A DNA stretch of 64,000 bases, from NCBI GenBank assembly GCA_016717655.1, contig JADKFC010000001.1, positions 248,001 through 312,000 of the forward strand, in the 5' to 3' direction. Position 1 is the stretch's first letter. Every line of letters starts with the position of its first letter. Both the position numbers and the translations under genes were made by a program. The notes under the pieces are model-generated. The model ran no database searches, was not told the DNA's origin, and saw only the letters and a list, made by a program, of their open reading frames with translations. Source of the stretch: Saprospiraceae bacterium. Lineage in GTDB: Bacteria > Bacteroidota > Bacteroidia > Chitinophagales > Saprospiraceae. Below are positions 48,191 to 56,599 of the stretch, piece by piece.

Positions 48191-48383
48191 TACGTGGCAA
48201 TTCGACTTAGACTTCTGCACGTTCCATAATAGATGGACTTGTCCCTGTATCTCAGAGTCAATCTGTTATTTGGAAGGCACAAAGGATAGTTTAGTCGAAG
48301 CACTGTAGTTTAATATTTTATGTAGTTCAAGATTTATTATCAATTTTGGTACATTGATTTTAAGGAAGGATTGGACCATGGAG
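48191..48383 (-). ncRNA. Gene-free structured cassette, copy G
   Basis: The core is 48201-48299, with outer arms TTCGACTTAG and TTTAGTCGAA and inner pair AGAT/ATCT. Confidence 0.55.
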
Positions 48384-48450
48384 TATAACGGCCAAGGCTA
48401 TGTGATGGATGATGCGATACCCCGATCTATCATCATAGCCGTTGTTCTAT
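48384..48450 (-). repeat. attC site 31
   Basis: Ends TATAACGG and GTTCTAT. The arms AAGGCTATGTGATGGATGA and GATCTATCATCATAGCC pair strongly. Confidence 0.85.
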
Positions 48451-48575
48451 GTAGTTTATTCAATTATCATTTTGTTTTCAAATAGGAGTAATTTCAGCTT
48501 CATATATATTTTAAGTAAATTTTTATACCAATAATCATAACAGCACCATCTTGATAATTTAAGAGTTTCACAATC

Positions 48576-49061
48576 TCATTTGATTTTTGGCTCTAAGCTC
48601 ATGTTCAATGATTTCTCTATATTTTGAAATACATATATCCATCCATTTTGATTTAAATTTCCATCAGCAATTGTAATTTTTTTTTCATTGATGTAAACTT
48701 CATGTTTAAAGTAATAAAAATCGTTTGTTTTCGTATTTTCATCCCATTCCATTTTCTCATCTTTTATTTCAAATTTCAAACCCCTAATTTCAAAAATTTG
48801 CTTAGCTTTTTTAAGATAACTTATGTTTCTACTTCAACAATCCATGAGTGATCTGGAAATCTTAACCATCCGTATTTGGTTAATGATTCAATTTGGAGTT
48901 TCTCCCATGTCTCAATTTCTGATTTATTTACAACGTATTGAAAGTAACCTGCTCTTTCAATTGTTTCCCTAAAATTTAAGACATCTTCTTTTGTTATTTT
49001 GCTTTGAGCCATAATTACTTGACAGGTTAAAATTAGTATTGTTAATATATTTTACTTTCAT
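48576..49061 (-). pseudogene. Small exported protein, frameshifted
   Basis: Three frames combine. A start at 49061 with a signal-peptide-like LTILILTCQVIMAQS is followed by KITKEDVLNFRETIERAGYF and HSWIVEVET, and after a one-base change by SYLKKAKQIFEIRGLKFEIK, ending NIEKSLNMSLEPKIK. Repaired length about 160 residues. No family recognised. Confidence 0.5.
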
Positions 49062-49079
49062 TGCTTAATTCTAATTACA

Positions 49080-49212
49080 TAGAACGTTTTTCGGCTTGCT
49101 GAGTAAGGGGGAACTTTAACACGAAAGTTCAGTCGAAACACTGCACTTTGGTATACCACACTAGTGTCATGAGAAGCACGTGAACCCCCATTGCAGCAAG
49201 CCGATGTTAGTG
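49080..49212 (-). repeat. attC site 32
   Basis: Ends TAGAACG and GTTAGTG. The arms TTCGGCTTGCTGAGTAAGGGGG and CCCCCATTGCAGCAAGCCGA pair. Long class, with GAAGCAC inside. Confidence 0.85.
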
Positions 49213-49221
49213 GCTGGCATT

Positions 49222-49924
49222 CTACACTGTCGTTTGTTGGTTAGCATAGTTGTCAATACGTTTATTACGTGCTTTAATGAATTCCATTACTCCCTTTTTG
49301 TAGGTCAAATATTCTTCAACGTCCGCAAATGTTGGTTTTGTTTTGAAATTGTCAAACGGGAGGTAAAACTTAATTTTCTCGTTTTGGTTAACAAGATCGT
49401 TGAGTAGAAAAAAGTCAATATAACCTTTAAAGTTGTCAAACAATTCGAAGAAATTTTTGTAACGCTTAAATGTGTCGTAAAGTGGACTTTGTTGTCCTGC
49501 GTAAAAAAGTCTGATACATTCCAAAGTCAAGTCGAACCTATCGTCAGTTAGGCTATTTACTCCACGAGCTTGATTTATTGTGTGTTTTGTCAGCCGAGTG
49601 TTTGGAAAAGAGTGTATGCTCAATTGTCGAGCCTGTGTCAAACAGTTCTTGAACTTCGCTTTGAATTTGTTGTGTCAGCCAAGTTTTGCGTTTGTGATTT
49701 CTGTATGAATGGGTAATTGCATCACTTCCTAACAAAAGGTCTCCAAGTCGTGAACCATGAAATAAATACACCCCACTTATTTTGTCGGTCAGATCAAATT
49801 GTTCTCCGTTTGGCAATTTTTTACTCCATAACATTTTATGGTAGGAGCGAAGTGTCGGACTTGTTCTGTCTGGGTCGCCACCAATTGCATCTGTGTAGAC
49901 GTTAAAAGTTATGTCAATTTTCAC
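49222..49924 (-). CDS. DUF6994-family protein (frameshifted)
   Basis: The two frames are halves of one protein of about 230 residues. The first has MKIDITFNVYTDAIGGDPDR, SPTLRSYHKMLWSKKLPNG and FHGSRLGDLLLGSDAITHSY. The second has HTINQARGVNSLTDDRFDLT, SPLYDTFKRYKNFFELFDNF and GYIDFFLLNDLV, matching the DUF6994 family. The breaks lie between 49560 and 49640. Function unknown. Confidence 0.75.
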
Positions 49925-49970
49925 TTTTCATTTTTAGTCTGTCTTTACATGACTGTCGTTTATGCTTGAC

Positions 49971-50035
49971 ACTAACGGTTGGTGTAGCTGATACGCCTTA
50001 ACGATAGTAGGCGTGGCAGCTACACGATGTTATAC
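49971..50035 (-). repeat. attC site 33
   Basis: Ends ACTAACGG and GTTATAC. The arms GTGTAGCTGATACGCC and GGCGTGGCAGCTACAC pair; gene-free-cassette type. Confidence 0.85.
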
Positions 50036-50227
50036 TAAGTGGCAATTCGACTTAGACTTTTGTACGTTCCATAAAAGTGGACATGTCTCTGGATTTGTAG
50101 AGGTAGTCCGTTATATGACAGGCACAAAAGAAAGTAAAATCGAAGCACTGTAGATTTTTATTTTAGGTAGTTAAGATTTATCATCAATTCTTGGTACATC
50201 GATTTTTAGATGGTGTGGACCATGGAG
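50036..50227 (-). ncRNA. Gene-free structured cassette, copy H
   Basis: The core is 50046-50144, with middle pair TTTTGT/ACAAAA and inner pair GGAC/GTCC. The copy nearest the recombinase. Confidence 0.55.
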
Positions 50228-50291
50228 CATAACGTTTAGGCTATGTGATGGTTTAGCGATAGCTAAACTATCATCACAGCCGTTGTTACTT
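50228..50291 (-). repeat. attC site 34 (first attC of the array)
   Basis: Ends CATAACG and GTTACTT; the same sequence as attC 27 at 46708. It terminates the cassette in first position. Confidence 0.9.
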
Positions 50292-50302
50292 GTAGTTTTT
50301 CT

Positions 50303-51123
50303 TTACACATTTCGAAAAGGGATAAGCGAGTTTTGAATTTTCAATCTTTTATTTGTAGACATAGTTGCTAAAAATCTCTTTATACCAGTTTCGTGCAAAG
50401 AACTCCCCTAATGGATGAATAGTTATGGATCTTAGATCCTTTTCTATATCAAGGTTTGGTTTAATGAATTCAACGACAACACCATTTTTTGAAATTCTGA
50501 AGTTTACGTCTTTATGATGATTTTCTGGAAGTGCAATAAGTATTCTAATTTCTTCTTCTCTTGAATATGCCGAATGTTTAAATGTATGCATCTTTTCTAT
50601 TAAACCATTATTGAATTTCATTACTAGGTCATTTAAAAAAGTGTTCCTTTTCTAATGTATTATCATCAATATTCTTATACTTAAGTAAATCTTTTTTTAA
50701 ACGACTTTATAAATTTTTTCAATTGTTGATATTGTTGGACTTCATTATACAGTAACTCAACCATAAATATCACTCCAAATTCTTTTCTATTTCTTTCGAT
50801 TATATTTGTTGATATTTTATTTCAAGATTATAACCATTTCCTTTTGTAATAATTCCACATGGAAAGCGAATCATCGTTTTACTAAATGGAGAGAACGTAG
50901 TAATCATGAATTCCATACGTAATTCCAAAATATGATTCACTAAATAACTCTTCATATATGTTGACTTACAATCATGGTTTGTTTTAAATAGTCTTGAAAG
51001 TATAGTATCAAGTATTTATGTTCAGATGGATCGTTTTAAAAATATGACTACAATGAAGTTCAGAACTTTTTAAAATTCCCATTAGGCCATCACCGCTCGT
51101 ATAATGATATATTGTTCTATCAT
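50303..51123 (-). pseudogene. DUF2971-family protein, copy 2 (frameshifted)
   Basis: Near-identical to copy 1 at 46783 but with a different set of small indels (for example T7 instead of T5 near 50693, one base missing near 50846, TATATTTGTTG for TATGTTGTTG near 50800). Only the C-terminal 90 codons remain open. The cassette occupies the position next to attI, where new cassettes enter. Confidence 0.75.
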
Positions 51124-51140
51124 TCTTTCAATAAATTACA

Positions 51141-51175
51141 AGTAACTTGTTTATACCTGCACCAAATTTATATTT
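51141..51175 (-). other. Probable attI recombination site
   Basis: At the right boundary of the first cassette the minus strand reads AAACAAG followed by TTACTTGTAATT. At the matching boundary of copy 1 it reads AACCG followed by TTACTTGTAATT. The two copies become identical exactly at the TT after G, the known G/TT crossover position in integrons. The non-cassette side here is therefore the attI. It abuts the 3' end of the recombinase gene. Confidence 0.55.
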
Positions 51176-52659
51176 TTATTGCGGTTTTTCATAACTTTCT
51201 GGTCTTCTCTTTAACATATCCAAGGGACTGACCACTTTCTCAATACTTGCCGTTGTTATATGAGTATATATCATAGTCGTCTTGATGTCCTTATGCCCTA
51301 ATAACTCCTTAATATAAGGCAGCTGCGTCCCCGCATCCACCAAATGCGTAGCATAACAATGGCGCAAGGTGTGAGGGGTTACTCTCTTATTGATTTTGGC
51401 TTTCTGGGCTGCTTGCTTTACTACCTGCTGTACTGACCTTTCTGAGTATTGTGACACCTGGTCATGACCTTCAAAGAGCCAGTGGCGGGGTTGGTATTCG
51501 TGGGCATAGGCTGATATTATGAGTTTAAATTCCTGACTCATGGTGATGTAGCGGTCTTTTTTGCCTTTTCCGGCTTTGATATAGAGCTGATTCCTATCCC
51601 ACAAGATGTCTTCCAATCGCAAATGAAGAACTTCGTTTAATCTCAGGCCATGTCCATACAGGGCGTATAAGAGGGTGGTGTGTTTGAGGTTTTCTGTGGC
51701 TCGGAGCATTCGATCTACTTCTTCCACACTCAGTACTTTGGGCAAAAGCATTGCTTTTCTCGGGCGTTTTATACGCTCTATTTTAAAATCAGGTAGGTAA
51801 ATTACTTTTTCATAGTAAAATTTGAGAATGGCAAAAGCACCTCTGGTGTTTTATGTAGTAAATATTCCCTTAGCTCTTTGTAGTTGACGGTCTTGGCTTT
51901 TGCATTTTCTGGTTGAATTTTGTTGATAACCATTGTTTTTAAGGCAGTGTAATGGTCTATGATCCGCTCGATAAGTTTGTCGTCGTAAGGCAGTACCCAA
52001 AACTTCTTGTCTGAATGGTATTTTCTTTCCGGAATGTATTTGACAAAATCAACATCTACACCAGTACCACTGAGCTGGAGCAGTATTTGGTCTGGATATT
52101 CAGGACTTTTATATAGCATGCATTTGGGGGGATTTTCCACTGCAGCAATTTGGGTCTTCCAGACTTCGAATTGATTTTGTGAAATGAAATTCAACTCTTG
52201 ATGCAAAAATTCCAAATGATTCACCTTGGCTTCCACCACCCAGTTTTGATATCGCACATTCCAATAGGTCTTGGGTAGACTCTTTAATTTTGCAATTTCT
52301 TCTACCGTTAACCTGCCGGTTATGAGTAAATAAGGATGTTTGTATCGGATGTTCAGTTCTTTTTTGTCTGCTGCCTCATGATTACACTGCGAAGGCACAT
52401 CAGCTTGGTTTGTTTCGGTATTTTCACTTAACGGCGTGTTTGGACCAGTGGTTCCGAATTCTGAAATCTGATAACTTAACCCTGTTTTTAAAAATGCATG
52501 CCAGGCTGGTTTGCTATAGGGCAGGTACCAGGCTTTGTGGGTTTTACTGTAATGTACCCCTTCCATTTTTTTGATGGTTTCTACGATGTCGGCATTGTAG
52601 TCAAAGAGCAAAAATATCTGCCAATTCCCCTTATGCATTTTTTTGGTTATCTGAATCAT
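51176..52659 (-). CDS. Tyrosine recombinase / integron integrase-like (frameshifted)
   Basis: Two frames form one recombinase of about 494 residues. The N-terminal part (start at 52659, MIQITKKMHKGNWQIFLLFD) holds three copies of a W...WYLPY-type module, as in long Bacteroidota recombinases. The joining region reads TRGAFAILKFYYEKVIYLPD in the second frame; the break is in CACC near 51850. The catalytic part has YGHGLRLNEVL (Arg), GKGKKDR (Lys), HTLRH (HxxR), LGHKD (His) and TTMIYTH (Tyr nucleophile), all present. SPLDML near the C-terminus resembles IntI. The ~20-residue insertion that distinguishes IntI from XerC/D is absent between TMSQEF and VTPHTLRH. Same direction as the cassettes. Confidence 0.8.
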
Positions 52660-52821
52660 TGGATCAAGAATGATTGACAAATATCCCTGTATTATGAGCC
52701 CAAAAACAAGAGAATGGTTGTAAAAAATGAATAGGTTTGGCAACATAATCGTAAGCCAACCGTTAACATACTTATATTACCCCGCAACACCCCGTTTTTA
52801 CCGCTCTAAAGTACCTATGCT

Positions 52822-53178
52822 ATGAAAAAATGCAAAATGTGTCCCACCATGTTTTATGGCAGATCCGACAAAATTTTTTGTTCTGCAAAATGTAAAACCG
52901 CTTATCACGAAAAACTCAATAAAGTTACAAATGAAGCAACTGCTAAAATAGATAAGATCCTGCACCGCAACAGATCCATCTTGCTTGAAATTTTGGGCAA
53001 AAAAGGCAAATACAAGAAGATTCACAGAAGCCAACTCGATGCCAAAAAATTCAATTGGCATCACATCACTTCCTTTCACATCAACACCCAAAACAAGGTA
53101 GTAAACTATGTGTACGACTTCTCCTGGACACTGTTTTCAGATCAAGAAGTTTTGGTGACCAGAAAACCATCTGAATAG
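52822..53178 (+). CDS. Small zinc-ribbon protein
   Basis: 118 residues with an N-terminal four-Cys zinc ribbon (MKKCKMCPTMFYGRSDKIFC, SAKCKTAYHEK: CxxC then CxxxC), a basic helix and a conserved C-terminal domain (FNWHHITSFHINTQNKVVNY). Matching small proteins are widespread in Bacteroidota without an assigned function. Transcribed away from the recombinase, and the only plus-strand gene before 61 kb. Confidence 0.8.
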   Translation: MKKCKMCPTMFYGRSDKIFCSAKCKTAYHEKLNKVTNEATAKIDKILHRNRSILLEILGKKGKYKKIHRSQLDAKKFNWHHITSFHINTQNKVVNYVYDFSWTLFSDQEVLVTRKPSE

Positions 53179-53589
53179 CTCTGAATCCCTTTGTAAAAAC
53201 CATTACATCCTTCCCTCCATTTCAAACATTTTGAACATTTCAAACATTTGCAAACGGCTTCGCCGTCCTTAGGTCGCAGACCTTTGGCAATGGGCAAAAA
53301 ATATTATTTCGAAATTACTCAATCCAACTCCCAATTACCATATAAAATTTTGAAAAATTAATTGCGAACAGGATTATGCAACGTTCTCTACAAATTTAAA
53401 CTATTTCCTACTTGAATGCAAGTTTTGGTTTCAGTTTTTTTAGGACAATCCTCGGTGTTGCACACCTTTGTCTTTTGCAATGAGTTTATAGGGCGACATT
53501 TCTTTAATGGCTTGTTCGTTGCCGTGCAAGGGTTTGCACGGTTCCCTCATTATCGAGTGAAATCTTTCACTCGATTTGCGCCAAAGGCT

Positions 53590-53720
53590 CAACCATTCGG
53601 TCATGCTTAGTTCAATACGCCTTCGGCTTAGGGCAATACGCCTTCGGCTTAGTTCAATACGCTTCGCTTAGTTCAATACGCGCTTCGCGCTTAGTTCAAT
53701 ACTCGCGGCTCCACGCTACG
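53590..53720. repeat. Tandem palindromic words in spacer
   Basis: About five copies of CTTAGTTCAATACG separated by small hairpin words (CGCCTTCGGC, CGCTTCGC, GCGCTTCGCGC). GC-rich and unlike the AT-rich array next door. The rest of the 53179-54061 gap is non-coding. Confidence 0.7.
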
Positions 53721-53779
53721 CCGCTTACCTTGCTATGCAACGGGACAAGCCCCGCAATGACGGCTCTCTTATGGGACAA

Positions 53780-54061
53780 AGCTCAGCTGCCGGTTCCCTT
53801 GCTATGCAGGCGAGGGACAGCTACGCGCTCCGGGCGGTTCCCTACGCCGGCTTTGCCTGCATAGGGACAGGTGCCGGTTAGCCGTTGTCCGTTAGCGGTT
53901 CCCTACGCCGGCTTTGCCTGCATAGGGACAGGTGCCGGTTAGCGGTTGTCCGTTAGCGGTAAGCCGTTCTCCGATCCCTCCGATCCCTACGCCGGCTTTG
54001 CCTGCATATGGACAGGCACCTCTGTCACCTCTGACACCTCCGACACCTCCGATCCCTCCGT
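53780..54061. repeat. REP-like palindrome cluster
   Basis: Three copies of a hairpin element beginning CCCTACGCCGGC and ending CTGCATAGGG (about 53840, 53901 and 53985), each followed by GACAGG. Between them lie GTCCGTTAGCGGT words and CACCTCCGA-type decamers. Confidence 0.65.
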
Positions 54062-55335
54062 CTACCAAACCTTTCCAAACATCTCAAAAGCGGCACGCTC
54101 AAGTTCTTCTCTCGAATCGGGGTGGGCAATGCTGATCAATGCTTTGGCTCGTTGTGCCAGGTTTTTACCGTAAAGGTCTACTATGCCGTATTCAGTGGCG
54201 ATGTGGTGTACGTGGGCACGGGTAGAAACGACACCGGCTCCTTGTTTGAGGTAAGGCACAATCTTGCTTTGTCCTTTTTTGGTGGCGGCCGACATGGCAA
54301 TGATGGGTTTACCGCCTTCTGATAGAGAAGCGCCGCGCATAAAGTCCATTTGACCACCTACGCCAGAGTACATCCTGGGACCAATACTATCTGCGCAGAT
54401 CTGACCGGTGAGGTCGATCTCGATGGCGGAGTTGATGGCTACTACTTTTTTGTTCTTGCGTATGTTGGCGGTATCGTTGACGTAGGCCACGTCTTTCATC
54501 CTGAGAATGGGATTGTCTTCCACAAATTTGTAGAGTTCATTGGATCCCAAAAGGAAGGTGGTGACGATCTTATTGCGGTGATTTTTCTTTTTGGAGCCAT
54601 TGATGACACCACTTTTTACCAGGGGTATGATGCCATCTGAAAACATCTCTGTGTGGATGCCCAGGTCTTTGTGGTTGGTAAGTTGTGATAATACCGCATT
54701 GGGTATGGCGCCGATGCCCATCTGCAAACAAGAGCCATCTTCGATGATGCTGGCTATGTATTTGCCAATGCTGATTTCCTCTGGGGTCAATTCTGCTGGA
54801 GCAGCTGCAAAGATAGGCTCACTGACCCGCACTGCTTTGTGTATTTTGCTGATGTGGATATTGCCATCACCCTGGGTTCGTGGCATCTGATCATTGATCT
54901 CAGCAATCACATATTTAGCGGTTTCTACCGCTGCCAAAGTTGCTTCTACACTTACGCCCAACGAACAGTATCCGTGTTTATCAGGGGGTGATACGTTGAT
55001 AAACACCGCATCCAAGGGTAATATATTTCTCCTGAAAAGATAAGGAATCTCACTCAAAAACACGGGCAGATATTGGGCGTTGCCAGTTCCAATGTGTGAC
55101 CTTACATTCTCACCAATAAAAAGTTATTACTGTAAAAACTTTTTTTATAAGGTTCCTTCACATAATTAGCAGGCCCCTCAGTATGGACATGACAAATTTC
55201 TACATTCTCCAGCTCTTCATACCTGTCAACCAGGGCTTGAATCAATACATTGGGTGTAGCAGCTGCACCATGTAAATAAATGCGATCACCAGACTTAATT
55301 ACCGATACAGCTTCGGCAGCACTAACATAATTCAT
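54062..55335 (-). CDS. Acetyl-CoA hydrolase/CoA-transferase (frameshifted)
   Basis: Two frames form one protein of about 424 residues in the 4-hydroxybutyrate / acetyl-CoA transferase family. The N-terminal part starts at 55335 (MNYVSAAEAVSVIKSGDRIY, LHGAAATPNVLIQAL). The C-terminal part has INVSPPDKHGYCSLG, LQMGIGAIPNAVL, GVGGQMDFMRGA and IVTEYG-like HHIATEYGIVDLYGK. The break is a run of five A on the plus strand (55118-55122); adding one gives NNFFIGENVRSHIG as in intact homologues. Moves CoA between acyl groups or hydrolyses acyl-CoA. A conserved gene like this supports a sequencing-error origin for the break. Confidence 0.85.
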
Positions 55336-55559
55336 GACTAATCTTTTATACCACAAAGTTCTACATTTCCTGATTTTTTGAAATGACGAAAATCTTTCAC
55401 CAAATAATATTTGTCATGGTTCTAAATTTGCGACTGTAATTGGTATAATATTTTGATATTAGGTATAACGATTGATCTTTGTTTTGATGTTTTGTTTTGA
55501 AGGGAGAGGGAATTTCAATTGCGAATTGCGAATTACGGAGTATGAATTACGGGGGAGGC

Positions 55560-55921
55560 AGATCTGAATTGGTGTTGGAGTTGCTGCGAAAGGTGTTTCG
55601 CAGTTCCTTCCCTATCTCGACAAGCCGCTCACCGCTGTCCGCTTACCGCTCATCTACCTGGCTAACGCCAGTTAGACAGGCCGCTCACCGCTCACCGCTT
55701 ACTGCTCACCGCTCACCGCTTACCGCTTATCTACCTGGCTAACGCCAGTTAGACAGGCCGCTCACTGCTGTCCGCTCATCGCTGTCCGGTTTCCGGTGAG
55801 CGGTTGTCCGTTAGCGGTCAGCCGTTGTCTGTTAGCGGTTTCCGGTTAGCCGTTGTCCGGTTAGCGGTTGTCCGTTAGCCGTTATCCGTTCCCTACACCA
55901 GCTTTACCAGCATAGGGACAG
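55560..55921. repeat. GC-rich spacer of repeated words
   Basis: Many near-copies of CCGCTCACCGCT, GTCCGTTAGCGGTT and two copies of a palindrome ACCTGGCTAACGCCAGTTAG (about 55657 and 55734). No coding frame is supported on either strand. Confidence 0.65.
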
Positions 55922-56281
55922 GTGCCGGATGCTCCGATGCCGGATGCTCCGATGCCGGATGCTCCGATGCCGGATGCTCCGTTGCCGGATGCTCCGTTGC
56001 CGGATGCTCCGTTGCCGGATGCTCCGTTGCCGGATGCTCCGATGCCGGATGCTCCGTTGCCGGATGCTCCGATGCCGGATGCTCCGATGCCGGATGCTCC
56101 GATGCCGGATGCTCCGATGCCGGATGCTCCGATGCCGGATGCTCCGATGCCGGATGCTCCGTTGCCGGATGCTCCGATGCCGGATGCTCCGATGCCGGAT
56201 GCTCCGATGCCGGATGCTCCGATGCCGGATGCTCCGATGCCGGATGCTCCGATGCCGGATGCTCCGATGCCGGATGCTCCG
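55922..56281. repeat. 15-bp minisatellite, 24 units
   Basis: 24 contiguous units of GCCGGATGCTCCGAT or its GTT variant, with only the A/T at one position varying. Because the unit is divisible by three, several frames stay open on both strands (MPDAP/LPDAP repeats on plus, RSIRH on minus). I see no start, signal or flanking coding sequence, so I do not call a gene. Confidence 0.9.
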
Positions 56282-56436
56282 TTCCCTACGCCGGCTTTGC
56301 CTGCATAGGGACAGGTGCCGGTGAGCGGTTTCCGATGAGCCGTTGTCCGTTGGCGGTTTCCGGTGAGCGGTTCCCGGTGAGCCGTTGTCCGTGAGCGGTT
56401 CCCTACACCAGCTTTTCCAGCATAGGGCCAGGCACC
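56282..56436. repeat. REP-like palindromes right of minisatellite
   Basis: Two more copies of the CCCTAC...TAGGG hairpin (about 56283 and 56400) with GTGAGCGGTTTCC words between. Confidence 0.6.
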
Positions 56437-56541
56437 TCTGAATAAAATTTGAAGTTGCCACTCGCGGCGCTCGTAGTTCCTTCTCTAAAATGACTTGCCA
56501 GCCATTTTTTTGGCTTCGCCAAACCGTTCAGTCACACCTCC
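56437..56541. repeat. Dispersed 105-bp repeat, copy 1
   Basis: Matches 59402-59506 over about 105 bp with few differences; shared words are CCACTCGCGGCGCTCGT, AAAATGACTTGCCAG and TTTTTTTGGCTTCGCCAAAC. The last is a hairpin next to a T run, so it could act as a terminator. Confidence 0.75.
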
Positions 56542-56598
56542 GACACATCCGACACATCCGACACCTCTGACACCTCCGACACCTCCGACTCCTCCAAA
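56537..56598. repeat. Tandem CACCTCCGA decamers
   Basis: About six imperfect copies of a 9-10 bp word (CACCTCCGA, CACATCCGA) just past the stop of the MlaD-like gene. The same words appear near 54025-54055. Confidence 0.6.
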
Positions 56599-56599
56599 A

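Larger units (their letters stand above)
11667..51175 (-). mobile_element. Chromosomal integron: attC cassette array
   Basis: About 39.5 kb in which nearly all genes are minus-strand, small, unrelated and separated by imperfect palindromes with conserved ends. On the plus strand these ends are (N)AACG on the left and GTTAGCG, GTTATGC, GTTATAC or GTTGTAG on the right. Two size classes occur: about 54-68 bp and about 95-150 bp. Many of the long class share the central word TAGAAGCAC. The ends match the R-box plan of integron attC sites (RYYYAAC/GTTRRRY) and the inner arms pair with mismatches and extra bases, as attC sites do. A tyrosine recombinase gene lies at the right end. Cassettes without promoters, two-gene cassettes, gene-free cassettes and a toxin-antitoxin cassette all fit a sedentary chromosomal integron. 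Confidence 0.8.

Noticed and set aside
51176..52659. Reading the two recombinase frames as two separate genes
   Set aside because: The second frame continues upstream of its first Met as FYYEKVIYLPDFKIERIKRP, the normal linker between core-binding and catalytic domains, so they are one gene with a frameshift.
53416..53610. Plus-strand 64-codon frame
   Set aside because: Runs into tandem palindromic words, has no recognised similarity and no neighbouring gene context.
55922..56281. Possible CRISPR array
   Set aside because: The units are contiguous with no spacers, and no cas gene is nearby.
55922..56308. Long plus- and minus-strand open frames of MPDAP or RSIRH pentamers
   Set aside because: They arise from a 15-bp tandem repeat whose unit is divisible by three; there is no signal sequence, no plausible start context and no coding flank.
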